From the NCBI GenBank assembly GCA_041394325.1, contig JAWKIJ010000001.1, positions 2,976,001 through 3,040,000 of the forward strand: a stretch of DNA of 64,000 nt, given 5' to 3'. How positions within the stretch are numbered: position 1 is the stretch's first letter; every line of letters begins with the position of its first letter. Origin of the DNA: JAWKIJ01 sp041394325 (GTDB taxonomy: Bacteria > Actinomycetota > Acidimicrobiia > Acidimicrobiales > Microtrichaceae). A program made the translations under genes and the position numbers. This document shows positions 51,689 to 60,972 of this stretch, piece after piece. The notes beneath the pieces are model-generated. The model had not been told where the DNA came from, searched no databases, and saw only the letters and a program-made list of their open reading frames with translations.

Positions 51689-51733
51689 GGTGGCGGGGGC
51701 AGGATTTGAACCTGCGACCTTCGGGTTATGAGG
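51689..51733 (-). repeat. tRNA(CAU) 3'-half, att repeat, copy 2
   Basis: 45 bp identical to 58078-58122. The minus strand reads CTCATAACCCGAAGGTCGCA through T-arm to CCCCCGCCACCA, i.e. anticodon loop to encoded CCA. The 5' half is missing. To its right (51750-51875) is a 120-bp arm that is also present, diverged, after copy 3, including the exact 20-mer CGGTAGAAGGAACAGTAGAA (51851-51870). Confidence 0.9.
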
Positions 51734-52063
51734 TTTCAGATCAGACCCTCAGCCCGTACCACTGCGTACCAGATCGTGCCCTCTTGCAGGGGTTTCGCCG
51801 GTCATCGTATCCCGGTCGTGCCCGCCAGTACACCCTTGTCACGCACCGCACGGTAGAAGGAACAGTAGAAAGTCGACCCGCACGTTCGGGCTGCGGCTGC
51901 GGCTGCGGCCGTCCCGCCGACCGACCCTCGAGCTCCTTCGATTGGCTTGGAAAGCCACCGTCCGCTCGCGATGGGCGATCTTCGGGTTCGTCAGGAGGGG
52001 TCACCGACTGTCCACGTAGGGTCCTCTACGTGGCCAGCGACGAGTCATCGGTGACGGGCATGC

Positions 52064-53083
52064 GTGGATGCTTCGGTGGATGGCGACGACTTCATGATGT
52101 CGGTGCCAGGCGCGGGAGGGTCGCTCGTGCGAACAGGCGCAGGGTCTGACGCCACCCGTGTGACAGTTCAGGAGGTGTCGTCGGGTCATCTGGCAGTGCT
52201 CGAGTTCGGGTTTCCAATGGTGGGCACCGCGCACTCCGAGGGTGACCACTTGATCGTCTGTCACATGCTGCAGGTGCCAGCGGGAGGACGATGGGACGGA
52301 ACGGAGTTGGCCCCTGGCCAGTCGTTCGTCTATCCACCTGGGAGCTCTCAGGTCGCCGCCGATCCTGAGGGGTTGCGCTTCGGCATGGCGGTGGTGCCGT
52401 GGGCGGACTTCGAGCTGGCGGCGGCCACGCTCGGCTTCGATCATTCGCCCGCAGCGCGCCGTGACGACCGCGTCGGTGCTGACAAGGCTGGGCTCGCGAG
52501 CTTGTTCGCTGGCTTCGGCAGGATCGGCTCCCCAACGATGGATGTCGGCGCCGTCTGCGGGTTCGACACGCTCCTTGACGTCGTCGTCCACGCGACCAGC
52601 GTTCCGACCGACGCCGACCGTCCGGGCCGACGACGCCGCTGGGAGCCGCGTGACGTCGTCGCGGATGTCGTCGACTGGCTCGACGAATCTGGGAGCTGGC
52701 ACGTTCCGGCCCTCACGCTGTGCCGGCAGGTCGGCGTGTCTGAACGCAAGCTGCAGACCGCCTTCCGAGAGGTATTCGATTCCACACCGGGCGGGTTCCT
52801 GCGGATGCGCGCGTTGCAAGCCACTCATCGAGCGCTTCGCACAGCTGACCCACCGACGGTGCGGGTCGGCGACATCGCTCGCCACCACGGCTTCGCCCAT
52901 GGCGGGCGCTTCGCGAGCCTGTACGCAGCGGTGTACGGAGAGCCGCCGTCGGCAACGCTGCGCTCTGCGACGCGTCAGACCTCGGCTTGGAGCCGGCCCG
53001 CGACGGTACCGGGCGGCGAAACGTGCGGAAAGTGGACAAGCGGAAGCACCGATCCACGTCGCGACCCGGGTCCCTCGGGCTAG
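52064..53083 (+). CDS. AraC-family transcriptional regulator
   Basis: Up to 339 residues (GTG 52064; ATG 52094 possible). N-terminal cupin-like sensing domain: EGDHLIVCHMLQVPAGGRWD and PGQSFVYPPGSSQV. The C-terminal double HTH includes VPALTLCRQVGVSERKLQTA, FREVFDSTPGGFLRMRALQA and VGDIARHHGFAHGGRFASLY, typical of AraC. It precedes the alkylsulfatase gene by 35 bp and likely controls the alkylsulfatase and SulP genes. Confidence 0.88.
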   Translation: MDASVDGDDFMMSVPGAGGSLVRTGAGSDATRVTVQEVSSGHLAVLEFGFPMVGTAHSEGDHLIVCHMLQVPAGGRWDGTELAPGQSFVYPPGSSQVAADPEGLRFGMAVVPWADFELAAATLGFDHSPAARRDDRVGADKAGLASLFAGFGRIGSPTMDVGAVCGFDTLLDVVVHATSVPTDADRPGRRRRWEPRDVVADVVDWLDESGSWHVPALTLCRQVGVSERKLQTAFREVFDSTPGGFLRMRALQATHRALRTADPPTVRVGDIARHHGFAHGGRFASLYAAVYGEPPSATLRSATRQTSAWSRPATVPGGETCGKWTSGSTDPRRDPGPSG

Positions 53084-53118
53084 ACCTGAACCGTCGAGCG
53101 CCCCTGAGGAGGCAACCC

Positions 53119-54918
53119 ATGAGTGGACCGGATTTCGCTGATCGTCAGGACTTCGAGGACGCCGACCGAGGGTTCGTCGGCATGCTCGACCCGTGTGTGA
53201 TCACCGCCGACGACGGCCGGGTGGTGTGGGACAACGACTCCTACGACTTCCTCGACGGCGAGTGCCCCGACACCGCGAACCCGAGCTTGTGGCGCCAGGC
53301 CCAGCTGTGCGCGAAGCAGGGTCTCTACGAGGTGACCGACGGCATCTACCAGGTCCGGGGTCTTGACTTGTCGAACATGACGATCGTCGAGGGCGACACC
53401 GGTGTGATCGTCATCGATCCGGCGATCTCCGCCGAGTGCTCCGCTGCAGGTTTGGCGCTGTACCGCGAGCACCGCGGCGAGCGCGAGGTCTCTGCGATCA
53501 TCTACACGCACGCGCACGTCTACCACTTCGGCGGGGTGCGCGGCGTGTACCGCGAGGGCATCCCCGTCATTGCCGGGCACGGGTTCATGGAAGCGGCCGT
53601 GGCGGAGAACGTGTACGCCGGCCAGGCCATGAGCCGTCGCTCGGATTTCATGTACGGCGCCAAGCTCGCCAAGGGTCCGACCGGGCAGATCAGCGCCGGG
53701 TTGGGGCAGACGAACTCGACGGGCACCGTCGGGCTGATCGAACCGACCCTCGAGATCACCGAGACCGGTCAGGAAGAGATCGTCGACGGGGTCCGGATCC
53801 GGTTCCAGATGACCCCGGGCACCGAGTGCCCGGTCGAGATGAACTTCCTGTTCCCCGACCATCGCGCGTTGTGCATGGCCGAGAACGCCACCCACAACCT
53901 CCACAACATCCTGACGTTGCGCGGCGCGGTGGTGCGCGACGCGCGCATCTGGTCCTACTACCTGAACGAGACCATCGACCTGTTCGGCGACGATGTCGAC
54001 GTGGCGTTCGCGTCGCATCACTGGCCCACCTGGGGTCGTGACCGCATCGTGAAGTACCTGTCCGAGCAGCGAGACCTCTACGCCTACCTCCACGACCAGA
54101 CCCTGCGCCTCATGAACCAGGGCTACACCGGCATCGAGATCGCCGAGATGGTCGAACTGCCGCCTGCGCTCGACGCGGCGTGGCACACGCACGGCTACTA
54201 CGGCTCGGCCAGCCACAACATCAAGGCTATCTACCAGCGCTACCTCGGCTGGTTCGACGGCAACCCCGCCAACCTCTGGCAGCACCCACCCGAGGCCGTC
54301 GCTCAGCGCTACGTCGACGCGTTCGGCGGCGCCGATGTCGTGATGGACAGAGCCCGGGGCTACATCGACGACGGCGACCTGCGCTTCGCCGCGGAGCTGC
54401 TGAACCACGTCGTGTTCGCCGACCCCTCGAACACGACAGGACGCGAGATGCTCGCTGGTGTGTACGACCGACTCGGCTACGGCGCCGAGAACGGGACGTG
54501 GCGCAACTTCTTCCTCCAGGGGGCGTTCGAGCTGCGAAACGACGAGAAGCCGACCCCGCTCGATCTCGCCCCGCCCGACGTGATCGCCGCGCTCACCGTC
54601 GCCCAGCTCTTCGACACCGTCGCCATCCGCGTCAACGGGCCCAAGGCGTGGGACGTGAGCGCAGCGATCGACTGGATCGTCACCGACGCCGACGTGCGAC
54701 ACCGCACCGAGCTGTCCAATGGCGTGCTCATCCAACGCGACAACCCAGCAGGCGACGCAGACCTCACGGTCACGCTCACCAAGACCGAGTTGATCGGCTT
54801 GCTCGGCGGTGCGCTCACCCTCGCGGATGTCGAGACAAGCGGCGACGTCAACACGGTGCAGAAGTTCCTCGACATCCTCGACACCGGCAACCCCGGAATC
54901 GCGATCGTCACACCCTGA
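53119..54918 (+). CDS. SdsA1/BDS1-type alkylsulfatase with altered metal motif
   Basis: 599 residues from ATG 53119 with GAGGAGG 8 bp upstream. Metallo-beta-lactamase N-domain, helical dimerisation domain (GWFDGNPANLWQHPP), C-terminal SCP2-like domain (SGDVNTVQKFLDILDTGNPG). The usual zinc motif is THxHxDHFGG; here it is THAHVYHFGG, with Tyr (53521-53523, TAC) in place of Asp. Other ligands appear present (PGTECPVEMNFLFP and MAENATHNLHNI). No signal peptide. Hydrolysis of alkyl sulfates to alcohol plus sulfate is the family role; the substitution puts activity in doubt. Confidence 0.92.
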   Translation: MSGPDFADRQDFEDADRGFVGMLDPCVITADDGRVVWDNDSYDFLDGECPDTANPSLWRQAQLCAKQGLYEVTDGIYQVRGLDLSNMTIVEGDTGVIVIDPAISAECSAAGLALYREHRGEREVSAIIYTHAHVYHFGGVRGVYREGIPVIAGHGFMEAAVAENVYAGQAMSRRSDFMYGAKLAKGPTGQISAGLGQTNSTGTVGLIEPTLEITETGQEEIVDGVRIRFQMTPGTECPVEMNFLFPDHRALCMAENATHNLHNILTLRGAVVRDARIWSYYLNETIDLFGDDVDVAFASHHWPTWGRDRIVKYLSEQRDLYAYLHDQTLRLMNQGYTGIEIAEMVELPPALDAAWHTHGYYGSASHNIKAIYQRYLGWFDGNPANLWQHPPEAVAQRYVDAFGGADVVMDRARGYIDDGDLRFAAELLNHVVFADPSNTTGREMLAGVYDRLGYGAENGTWRNFFLQGAFELRNDEKPTPLDLAPPDVIAALTVAQLFDTVAIRVNGPKAWDVSAAIDWIVTDADVRHRTELSNGVLIQRDNPAGDADLTVTLTKTELIGLLGGALTLADVETSGDVNTVQKFLDILDTGNPGIAIVTP

Positions 54919-54958
54919 CGTCGAGCCCAGGCACAGCGAGCGGAAACCGACTGCTGCG

Positions 54959-56701
54959 ATGACCGGGGGTCCGGCCCGACCAGCATGGCAACGCATCCCG
55001 GTATTCAGATCTCTGTCGGGCTACCAGCGGGCCTGGCTCTCTTCGGACCTGGTCGCCGGCCTGACGGTGTGGGCCGTGTTGGTGCCCGAGGCGTTGGCGT
55101 ACGCGACGATCGCCGGGGTCTCCCCCGTCGTCGGTCTCTATGCGGCGATGCCCGCACTCGTGCTCTACGCGGCGTTCGGGTCGTCGCGCCACCTTGTCGT
55201 CGGGCCGATGGCCGCCACTGCCGCTCTGTCCGCTGCTGCGGTCGGCGACATCGCGAACCGGACCGGCGCCAACTTCACACAGCTCACCGCTGCGATGGCG
55301 CTCGTCGCCGGGGCGATCGCGCTGATCGCCGGTCTTGCCCGGCTCGGATTCCTCGCGTCGTTCATCTCCGGCCCGGTCCTGAAGGGGTTCATCATCGGCC
55401 TGGCGCTCACGATCATCGTCGGCCAGATCCCGAAGCTGTTCGGGATCGACAAGACCGATGGCGACTTCTTCGAACAAGCGTGGGGGATCATCACCCATCT
55501 CGGGGACACGCAGAGCTGGACGCTGCTCGTCGGCGTTGTCTCACTCGCAGGGGTGATGCTGCTCCGCAGGTTCGCGCCGAAAGTTCCAGGCTCGTTGGTT
55601 GTCGTGCTCGCAGCGATCGCCGCGGTCTCGGTCTTCGATCTCGACGCCAAAGGGGTTGGCATCGTCGGGCCGATCCAGTCCGGGCTCCCCCAACTCGGCC
55701 TCCCCGATGTCGGTCTGTCCGACTACGGCGCCCTCGTGGGTTCCGCGGCAGGCCTCGTCCTGATCGCATTCGCCGAGGGGCTCGGCGCCGCGAAGACCTA
55801 CGCGACGCGCGACCACTACCGCATCGATGTCAACCGCGAGCTGATCGGACTCGGCGCCGCCAACATCGGATCGGGCGCGTGTTCGGGCATGGTCGTGAAC
55901 GGATCGCTGTCCAAGACAGCTGTCAACGGCGAAGCCGGCGCGAAGTCCCAGGTATCGGGGCTGCTCGTTGCCGGGCTCACGATCCTCACACTGCTGTTCC
56001 TCACCGGGCTCTTCGAGAACCTTCCCGAAGCCGCCCTCGCAGCGGTGGTGATCGCCGCGGTGGTGGAGCTCATCGACCGATGGGCGCTGGTGCGGCTCTG
56101 GCGCTCCTACACCGCCGCCCTCGGTTCCATCTACGGATGGGCGGCCCGCGTCGACCTCATCGCCGCCCTCGCTGCCCTGTTCGGAGTGCTGCTCTTCGAC
56201 ACCTTGCCCGGGTTGTTCATCGGGATCGTCGTGTCGATCGTCCTGCTGGTCTACCGGGCGTCACGACCCCACGTCGCCGTCCTCGGCCGCCGACCCGGCG
56301 AGCACCACTGGGTCGACCTCGACCGCAACCCCGACGCCACTACCCAACCGGGCATCGTCGTACTGCGCCCCGAATCCGGCCTGTTCTACGCCAACGCCGA
56401 CAACGTCAGCGCGGACATCGACAACCACGTCGACGACACGACCCACGCCGTCGTGGTCGACCTCGCCTCGGTTCCCGTCATCGACGTCTCCGCCGTGGAC
56501 ATGCTCGTCGAACTCGATGAGGACCTCACACGACGCGGCCTCACCCTGTGCATCGCGCGAGACATCGGCCAAGTCAGCGACGTTCTCGCCACCGCCGGAG
56601 GATCGGCGCTACTGCAGCGCCTCTACCCGACCGCCGACGACGCCGTCGCCGCCCTCGGACGACCGCCCTCGAACGAGACCGGCCCACCCGACCAAGCCTG
56701 A
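54959..56701 (+). CDS. SulP-family anion (sulfate) transporter with STAS domain
   Basis: 580 residues from ATG 54959. SulP signature early (DLVAGLTVWAVLVPEALAYA) and ACSGMVVNGSLSKTAVNGEA. About 12-14 TM helices, then a STAS domain (VVVDLASVPVIDVSAVDMLV, where the Ser/Asp loop regulates transport). Placed 40 bp after the alkylsulfatase, so sulfate released or imported fits sulfur scavenging. Substrate may also be bicarbonate. Confidence 0.93.
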   Translation: MTGGPARPAWQRIPVFRSLSGYQRAWLSSDLVAGLTVWAVLVPEALAYATIAGVSPVVGLYAAMPALVLYAAFGSSRHLVVGPMAATAALSAAAVGDIANRTGANFTQLTAAMALVAGAIALIAGLARLGFLASFISGPVLKGFIIGLALTIIVGQIPKLFGIDKTDGDFFEQAWGIITHLGDTQSWTLLVGVVSLAGVMLLRRFAPKVPGSLVVVLAAIAAVSVFDLDAKGVGIVGPIQSGLPQLGLPDVGLSDYGALVGSAAGLVLIAFAEGLGAAKTYATRDHYRIDVNRELIGLGAANIGSGACSGMVVNGSLSKTAVNGEAGAKSQVSGLLVAGLTILTLLFLTGLFENLPEAALAAVVIAAVVELIDRWALVRLWRSYTAALGSIYGWAARVDLIAALAALFGVLLFDTLPGLFIGIVVSIVLLVYRASRPHVAVLGRRPGEHHWVDLDRNPDATTQPGIVVLRPESGLFYANADNVSADIDNHVDDTTHAVVVDLASVPVIDVSAVDMLVELDEDLTRRGLTLCIARDIGQVSDVLATAGGSALLQRLYPTADDAVAALGRPPSNETGPPDQA

Positions 56702-56816
56702 CCCCACCGCGCCTCACGACATCGGGGACCGCACCCAGTCACGACTCCCGGGTCGCATGCCGCCGCGGCGATGCGCTACCGAGTCCGCTACCGACCCAGA
56801 GATCGAGGAGCGACAG

Positions 56817-57987
56817 GTGGCGTACGTGACCGAGAAGCGAGGCGTGCACTACGCCGTGATCTACGGCCGCAACCCGGTCACCGGAACGGAGCGCCGCCGT
56901 TGGCATCGCTGCGACGACCGTGCCGATGCCGAGCGGGTGGCCGCCGAACTCACGGCTGCTCGTGAACGTCAGTCCCGAAGTGGATCACCGATGACCGTGC
57001 GCGACTTCCTGGTCGGCCGGTGGCTGCCTGCTCGCGAGACGACTGTCGCTGCGTCGACCCACGCACGCGAGTGCGCCGCCGTCGCGCACTAGGTGCTTCC
57101 CCACCTCAGCTCGACGCAGTTGCGCCGGCTCCGGTCGGAGCACATCCAGACGCTTTACCGGCGCCTCGCTATAGCCGGTAGCCGCACTGGCGGGCCACTC
57201 GCAGCGAAGACGATCCTCAACCTCCACCAGACGCTGCGCGCCGCGCTGAATGACGCCACTACGCACGGCCTCATCGCCACCAACCCGATCGACGGCGTCC
57301 GGCCACCCGACCCGCGCACCCGACCGTCCGGTCGTCGTCGTGCCCGGTCGTGGACCGCGAGCGAGCTGGGCGTTCCTCGATGCCACGGCCGCCAGCCGTC
57401 ACGCCACGCTGTTCCGGTTGGCGGCGGCGACTGGGATGCGACGAGGGGAGGTGCTCGGGCTGCGTTGGGACGACATCCACTTCGACACCGGACGCATCGA
57501 GATCACCCAGGCCCTCATCTCTGTCGGCTACGAGCTGACGTTCACCCGGTTGAAGACCCGGACCAGTCGCCGCAACGTCACCCTCGACGCCGACACCCTT
57601 GCTCTCCTGGCCGACTGGCGCCGACGGCAGGCCGCGGAACTCGAGGAGTCGGGTGCGGTCAACGAGCACGGGCTCGTGTTCACCCGACCCGACGGCCAGC
57701 CGCTCCACCCCCACACCGTGTCCCAAGCGTTCGGTCGAGCCCAACGACACGTCGACGTGACACCGATCCGGTTCCACGACCTTCGCCACACTCACGCGTC
57801 GCTGCTATTGCGGGATCGGGTGCCGATCAAGGTCGTCTCCGAACGACTCGGCCACTCCAACCCGGCGTTCACGATGACGACCTACCAGCACGTCATCCCC
57901 GGAATGCAAGAAGATGCCGCCGCTGCATTCGGTCAACTCCTCGCCGACCATTCAACTCAATCAGCCAAGCCGCTGCTCGCTGCATAG
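56817..57987 (+). pseudogene. Tyrosine integrase 2, interrupted by TAG and a frameshift
   Basis: From GTG 56817 (GAGGAG upstream): KRGVHYAVIYGRNPVTGTER, VRDFLVGRWLPARETTV, then an in-frame TAG at 57090-57092. The same frame resumes VLPHLSSTQLRRLRSEHIQT and TILNLHQTLRAALNDATTHG. Near 57373 one base is missing, and AFLDATAASRHATLFRLAAA onward is in the next frame to the stop at 57987. Catalytic residues remain: TGMRRGEVLGLRW, FHDLRHTHASLL, RLGHSNP, TTYQHV. It stands beside the att repeat at 58078, as integrase 1 does beside 45811. Confidence 0.87.
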
Positions 57988-58030
57988 ACGGTAGGCATCG
58001 GTAGACACTCGGTAGCGACCCCAGAACGCG

Positions 58031-58060
58031 GCAAGGCCCCCGATCACTCGGAGGCCTTGC
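58031..58060. terminator. Hairpin after integrase 2
   Basis: GCAAGGCC / GGCCTTGC with an inner CCGA / TCGG and one mismatch. Located between integrase 2 and the att repeat, as in the other elements. Confidence 0.75.
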
Positions 58061-58077
58061 GAACACTGCATTCTCGA

Positions 58078-58122
58078 TGGTGGCGGGGGCAGGATTTGAA
58101 CCTGCGACCTTCGGGTTATGAG
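58078..58122 (-). repeat. tRNA(CAU) 3'-half, att repeat, copy 3
   Basis: Exact copy of 51689-51733. It is followed by an arm (58123-58244) homologous to 51750-51870, with GTACC repeats and CGGTAGAAGGAACAGTAGAA (58225-58244). So the arm of a third related element, or its relic, continues rightward. The stretch 58245-58489 holds no gene I can support. Confidence 0.9.
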
Positions 58123-58489
58123 TCAGCCCGTACCACCGTGTACCGGATCGTGCCCTCTTGCTTGGGTTTCGAGTTCCATCGTACCGCCGACGTGCCAGCC
58201 CGTACACCCCTGTACCGCGCCGCACGGTAGAAGGAACAGTAGAAGCGCCCGGGTGTCGATGCGGGTTCGTCGAGTGACGGATCGAGGCGTCAGCTTCGCG
58301 TTCCGGCCCTCATCGGCTCTGCCCCCGAAGCTGTCGACGACGCCGGCAAGCCGACCTTCGGGTTCGCTCCTCGAGACCGAGAGCGCGACCCCGCTCGACG
58401 CTTCGTTGTGGACCGAACACCCCTCCCCTCGCTGGCGCGGAGCCGCATCGGGACGACCCGACCAGCGGGAGACCGGATGCGTTGCCGAT

Positions 58490-59041
58490 TCAAGCCGCAT
58501 CCCCGGGATCGCCATGGCCGCGCTGATGATCGGGCTCGTTGGAACGCAGGGAGCTGAACGCGAGGAGCATCGCACCGCAGACGATGGCGACATCTGCGAG
58601 GTTGAAGGTGGGCCACCATCCGGTGTGCAGCATGTCGACCACGGTGCCGGCCTCGGCGCGGTCGATGACGTTGCCGATCGCCCCTCCCACGATGAGTCCT
58701 GCCGCCCACGGGTTGGGGAGCCAGCCCCGCCACGCGCCGATGGCGATGAGCGCGGCGACGGTCGTGGTGACGGCGAGGACGACTGCCAGCGGGAGGTTCG
58801 ATCCGAGACCGAACGCTGCGCCGGGGTTGTAGGCCAGTTGCAGGTCGAGCGGACCGGGAAGCTCCACGGGAGCGTCGCGCAGCCAGGTGGAAGCCGCCAC
58901 CTTCGAGGTGACGTCGACGACCAGCACGGCCAGCGCCGTAAAGGCGAGCACCGTCCGGTCGCGTCGACGGTCGGGGGAGCCGACGCGCTTGGGTGTCGGT
59001 GCGGAGGCCGACCCGCGTGGATTCGACGGCGGACCCGTCAC
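58490..59041 (-). CDS. lspA: Signal peptidase II (prolipoprotein)
   Basis: 183 residues, four TM segments. Conserved boxes: LAYNPGAAFGLGSNLPLAVV, GGAIGNVIDRAEAGTVVDML, and WWPTFNLADVAIVCGAM. The catalytic Asp pair is in NVIDR and NLADV. It cleaves lipoprotein signal peptides in the membrane. It overlaps the P1B ATPase gene by 4 bp. This linkage to a metal ATPase is known from the lead-resistance PbrB/PbrC type, so it is probably a resistance-specific copy rather than the housekeeping gene. Confidence 0.93.
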   Translation of the reverse strand: MTGPPSNPRGSASAPTPKRVGSPDRRRDRTVLAFTALAVLVVDVTSKVAASTWLRDAPVELPGPLDLQLAYNPGAAFGLGSNLPLAVVLAVTTTVAALIAIGAWRGWLPNPWAAGLIVGGAIGNVIDRAEAGTVVDMLHTGWWPTFNLADVAIVCGAMLLAFSSLRSNEPDHQRGHGDPGDAA

Positions 59042-60972
59042 TTTCGTGCCATTCGGGTGCCGTTGAGGATGACGACGAGTTCGGACAGTTCGTGGGCGAG
59101 CACGGCAGCGGGGAGTGCGATGACCCCGAACAGGGCGAGTGGTACGAGCGTGGCAAGGATCACGAGGGAGAGGGCAAGGTTCTGGGTGACGACCCGGCGG
59201 GTGCGGCGACCGATCTCGATGGCAGTAACGAGCTTCGAGAGGTCGTCGGCCATGAGGGCGACATCTGCGGTCTCGAGCGCGATGTCGCTACCGGCGGTAC
59301 CCATGGCGACCCCGACCGACGCCGCAGCGAGGGGCGGCGCGTCGTTGACGCCGTCGCCGACCATCGCGACGTGTCCGTACTGCTCGACGAGGCGTTGGAC
59401 GTGTGCCGCTTTGGCTTCCGGTGTCATGCCGGCGGCGACGTCGTCGATGCCCACCTGTGCGGCGATCGCGGCTGCGGTGCGAGGGTTGTCGCCCGTGAGC
59501 ATCACGACGTGGTCGATGCCGAGGCCGCGGAGTCGGGTGATCGTGTCGGCGGATTGTTCGCGCACCGTGTCGGCCACCCCGAGCACTGCGACCGGTCCTT
59601 GGTCGTCGACGAGGACCACGGTGGTGTTCCCGGCCACTTCCATCTCCTCGATCATGTCGGCGATCGGGGCGAGGTCGTGGCCCTCGTCGGTGATGAAACG
59701 TGGGCTGCCGACCGTGTACTGCTTGCCCTTGATGCGTGCGTGCACACCGCCGCCGACGGCGGCACGGAAGTCCTCGGGCTCGGAAAAGTCGAGGCCCTTC
59801 GCTTCGGCGGCGTCGACGATCGCGGTGGCGATGGGGTGCTCGGAGCGGCGCTCTGCTGATGCGGCGATCGCCAGAGCGCGATCGGCGTCGAGGTCGCGGA
59901 GGGGGTGCAGTTCGGTGAGCTGCGGTTTGCCGCGGGTGAGGGTGCCGGTCTTGTCGAGGGCGACGGCGCGTAGCCGGCCGAGTTCCTCGAGGTAGATGCC
60001 GCCCTTGATGAGTATCCCGGAGCGGCTGGATCGGCCCATCGCGGCGACGTAGGTGACCGGAATCGAGATGACCAGGGCACAGGGGGCGGCGGCGACGAGG
60101 ACCGTGGCGGCGCGCAGCGCCCAGTCGTTCCACGACCCGGTCACCGCGCCACCGGTGATCCACACCCCGGCAGCGAGCGCCAGGACCGCTGGGGAGTACA
60201 CCTTCGAGAAGCGCTCCATGAACTGCTGGCCGCGGCCCTTGCGTTCCTGGGCTTCGCTGACGAGCTCGACGACCCGGGCGAGGGTGTTCGTCGCCGACGT
60301 TGCGGTCGCCTCGACGACGAGCGCGCCCTGCGCGTTCGAGGTGCCGGCGAAGACCAGTTCACCGGGCATCTTGTCGACCGGCACCGACTCACCGGTGACG
60401 GCGGCCTCGTCGACCGACGAGGTCCCTTCGAGGACCCTGCCATCAGTGGCGATGTTCTGGCCGGGGCGCACCAGGAACCGGTCACCGACGACCACCTCGT
60501 CGACATCGACCTCGCGTTCGGACCCGTCCGCTCCGAGCAGAGTGACGCGGCGCGGCGCGAGGTCCAACAGCTTGCGGACCGCGTCGCGTGTGCGGTCCTC
60601 GGTGAACTCCTCGAGCGATTCCGAGATCGAGTACAAGAACGCCAGCGCCGCGGCCTCGGACCACGCGCCGAGCACACCGGCGACGACCGCGGCGACGGTC
60701 ATCAGCAACTCGATGCCGATCGCACGCTCCCGTACGAGCTCCTCGACGGCTTCGGCGGCGAAGAAGCGGGCACCGACGAGCGCCGCGGCGATGAACAGCG
60801 CGGTCGAGATCGCGTCGACAGCTCCGAGGGGTCCGGCCAGATAGCCCGCCGCGATCAGCAGACCGCTGAACCCGGACCAGCGCACCTCGCGGGAGCGCCA
60901 CAGGTCGCCGAGCAGGCCGCCCCCCTCGCCCTCGGTCCGGGTCGGCGCGACAGGGGTCGGTGTCGCGCTCAT
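59038..60972 (-). CDS. P1B-type metal ATPase with APC motif
   Basis: 644 residues from ATG 60972, no N-terminal metal-binding domain. TGES in AVTGESVPVDK, DKTGTLTRGK, HP in RRSEHPIATAIV, GDGVNDAPPLAAA. The TM metal site is AAPCALVISIP, i.e. APC rather than CPC or SPC, and the last TM region has LAHELSELVVILNGTRMA. The missing first Cys and the HE-x-SE segment set it apart from standard Zn/Cd pumps. The CmtR-like sensor upstream suggests Cd/Pb or a related metal. Overlaps cmtR and lspA. Confidence 0.92.
   Translation of the reverse strand: MSATPTPVAPTRTEGEGGGLLGDLWRSREVRWSGFSGLLIAAGYLAGPLGAVDAISTALFIAAALVGARFFAAEAVEELVRERAIGIELLMTVAAVVAGVLGAWSEAAALAFLYSISESLEEFTEDRTRDAVRKLLDLAPRRVTLLGADGSEREVDVDEVVVGDRFLVRPGQNIATDGRVLEGTSSVDEAAVTGESVPVDKMPGELVFAGTSNAQGALVVEATATSATNTLARVVELVSEAQERKGRGQQFMERFSKVYSPAVLALAAGVWITGGAVTGSWNDWALRAATVLVAAAPCALVISIPVTYVAAMGRSSRSGILIKGGIYLEELGRLRAVALDKTGTLTRGKPQLTELHPLRDLDADRALAIAASAERRSEHPIATAIVDAAEAKGLDFSEPEDFRAAVGGGVHARIKGKQYTVGSPRFITDEGHDLAPIADMIEEMEVAGNTTVVLVDDQGPVAVLGVADTVREQSADTITRLRGLGIDHVVMLTGDNPRTAAAIAAQVGIDDVAAGMTPEAKAAHVQRLVEQYGHVAMVGDGVNDAPPLAAASVGVAMGTAGSDIALETADVALMADDLSKLVTAIEIGRRTRRVVTQNLALSLVILATLVPLALFGVIALPAAVLAHELSELVVILNGTRMARK

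Noticed and set aside
51689..51733. Functional tRNA gene
   Set aside because: Only the 3' half (anticodon loop to CCA) is present at each site; D-arm and 5' acceptor strand are missing.
53080..54996. 638-aa minus-strand ORF opposite the alkylsulfatase
   Set aside because: Mirror frame of a high-GC gene, no recognisable motifs or ribosome site.
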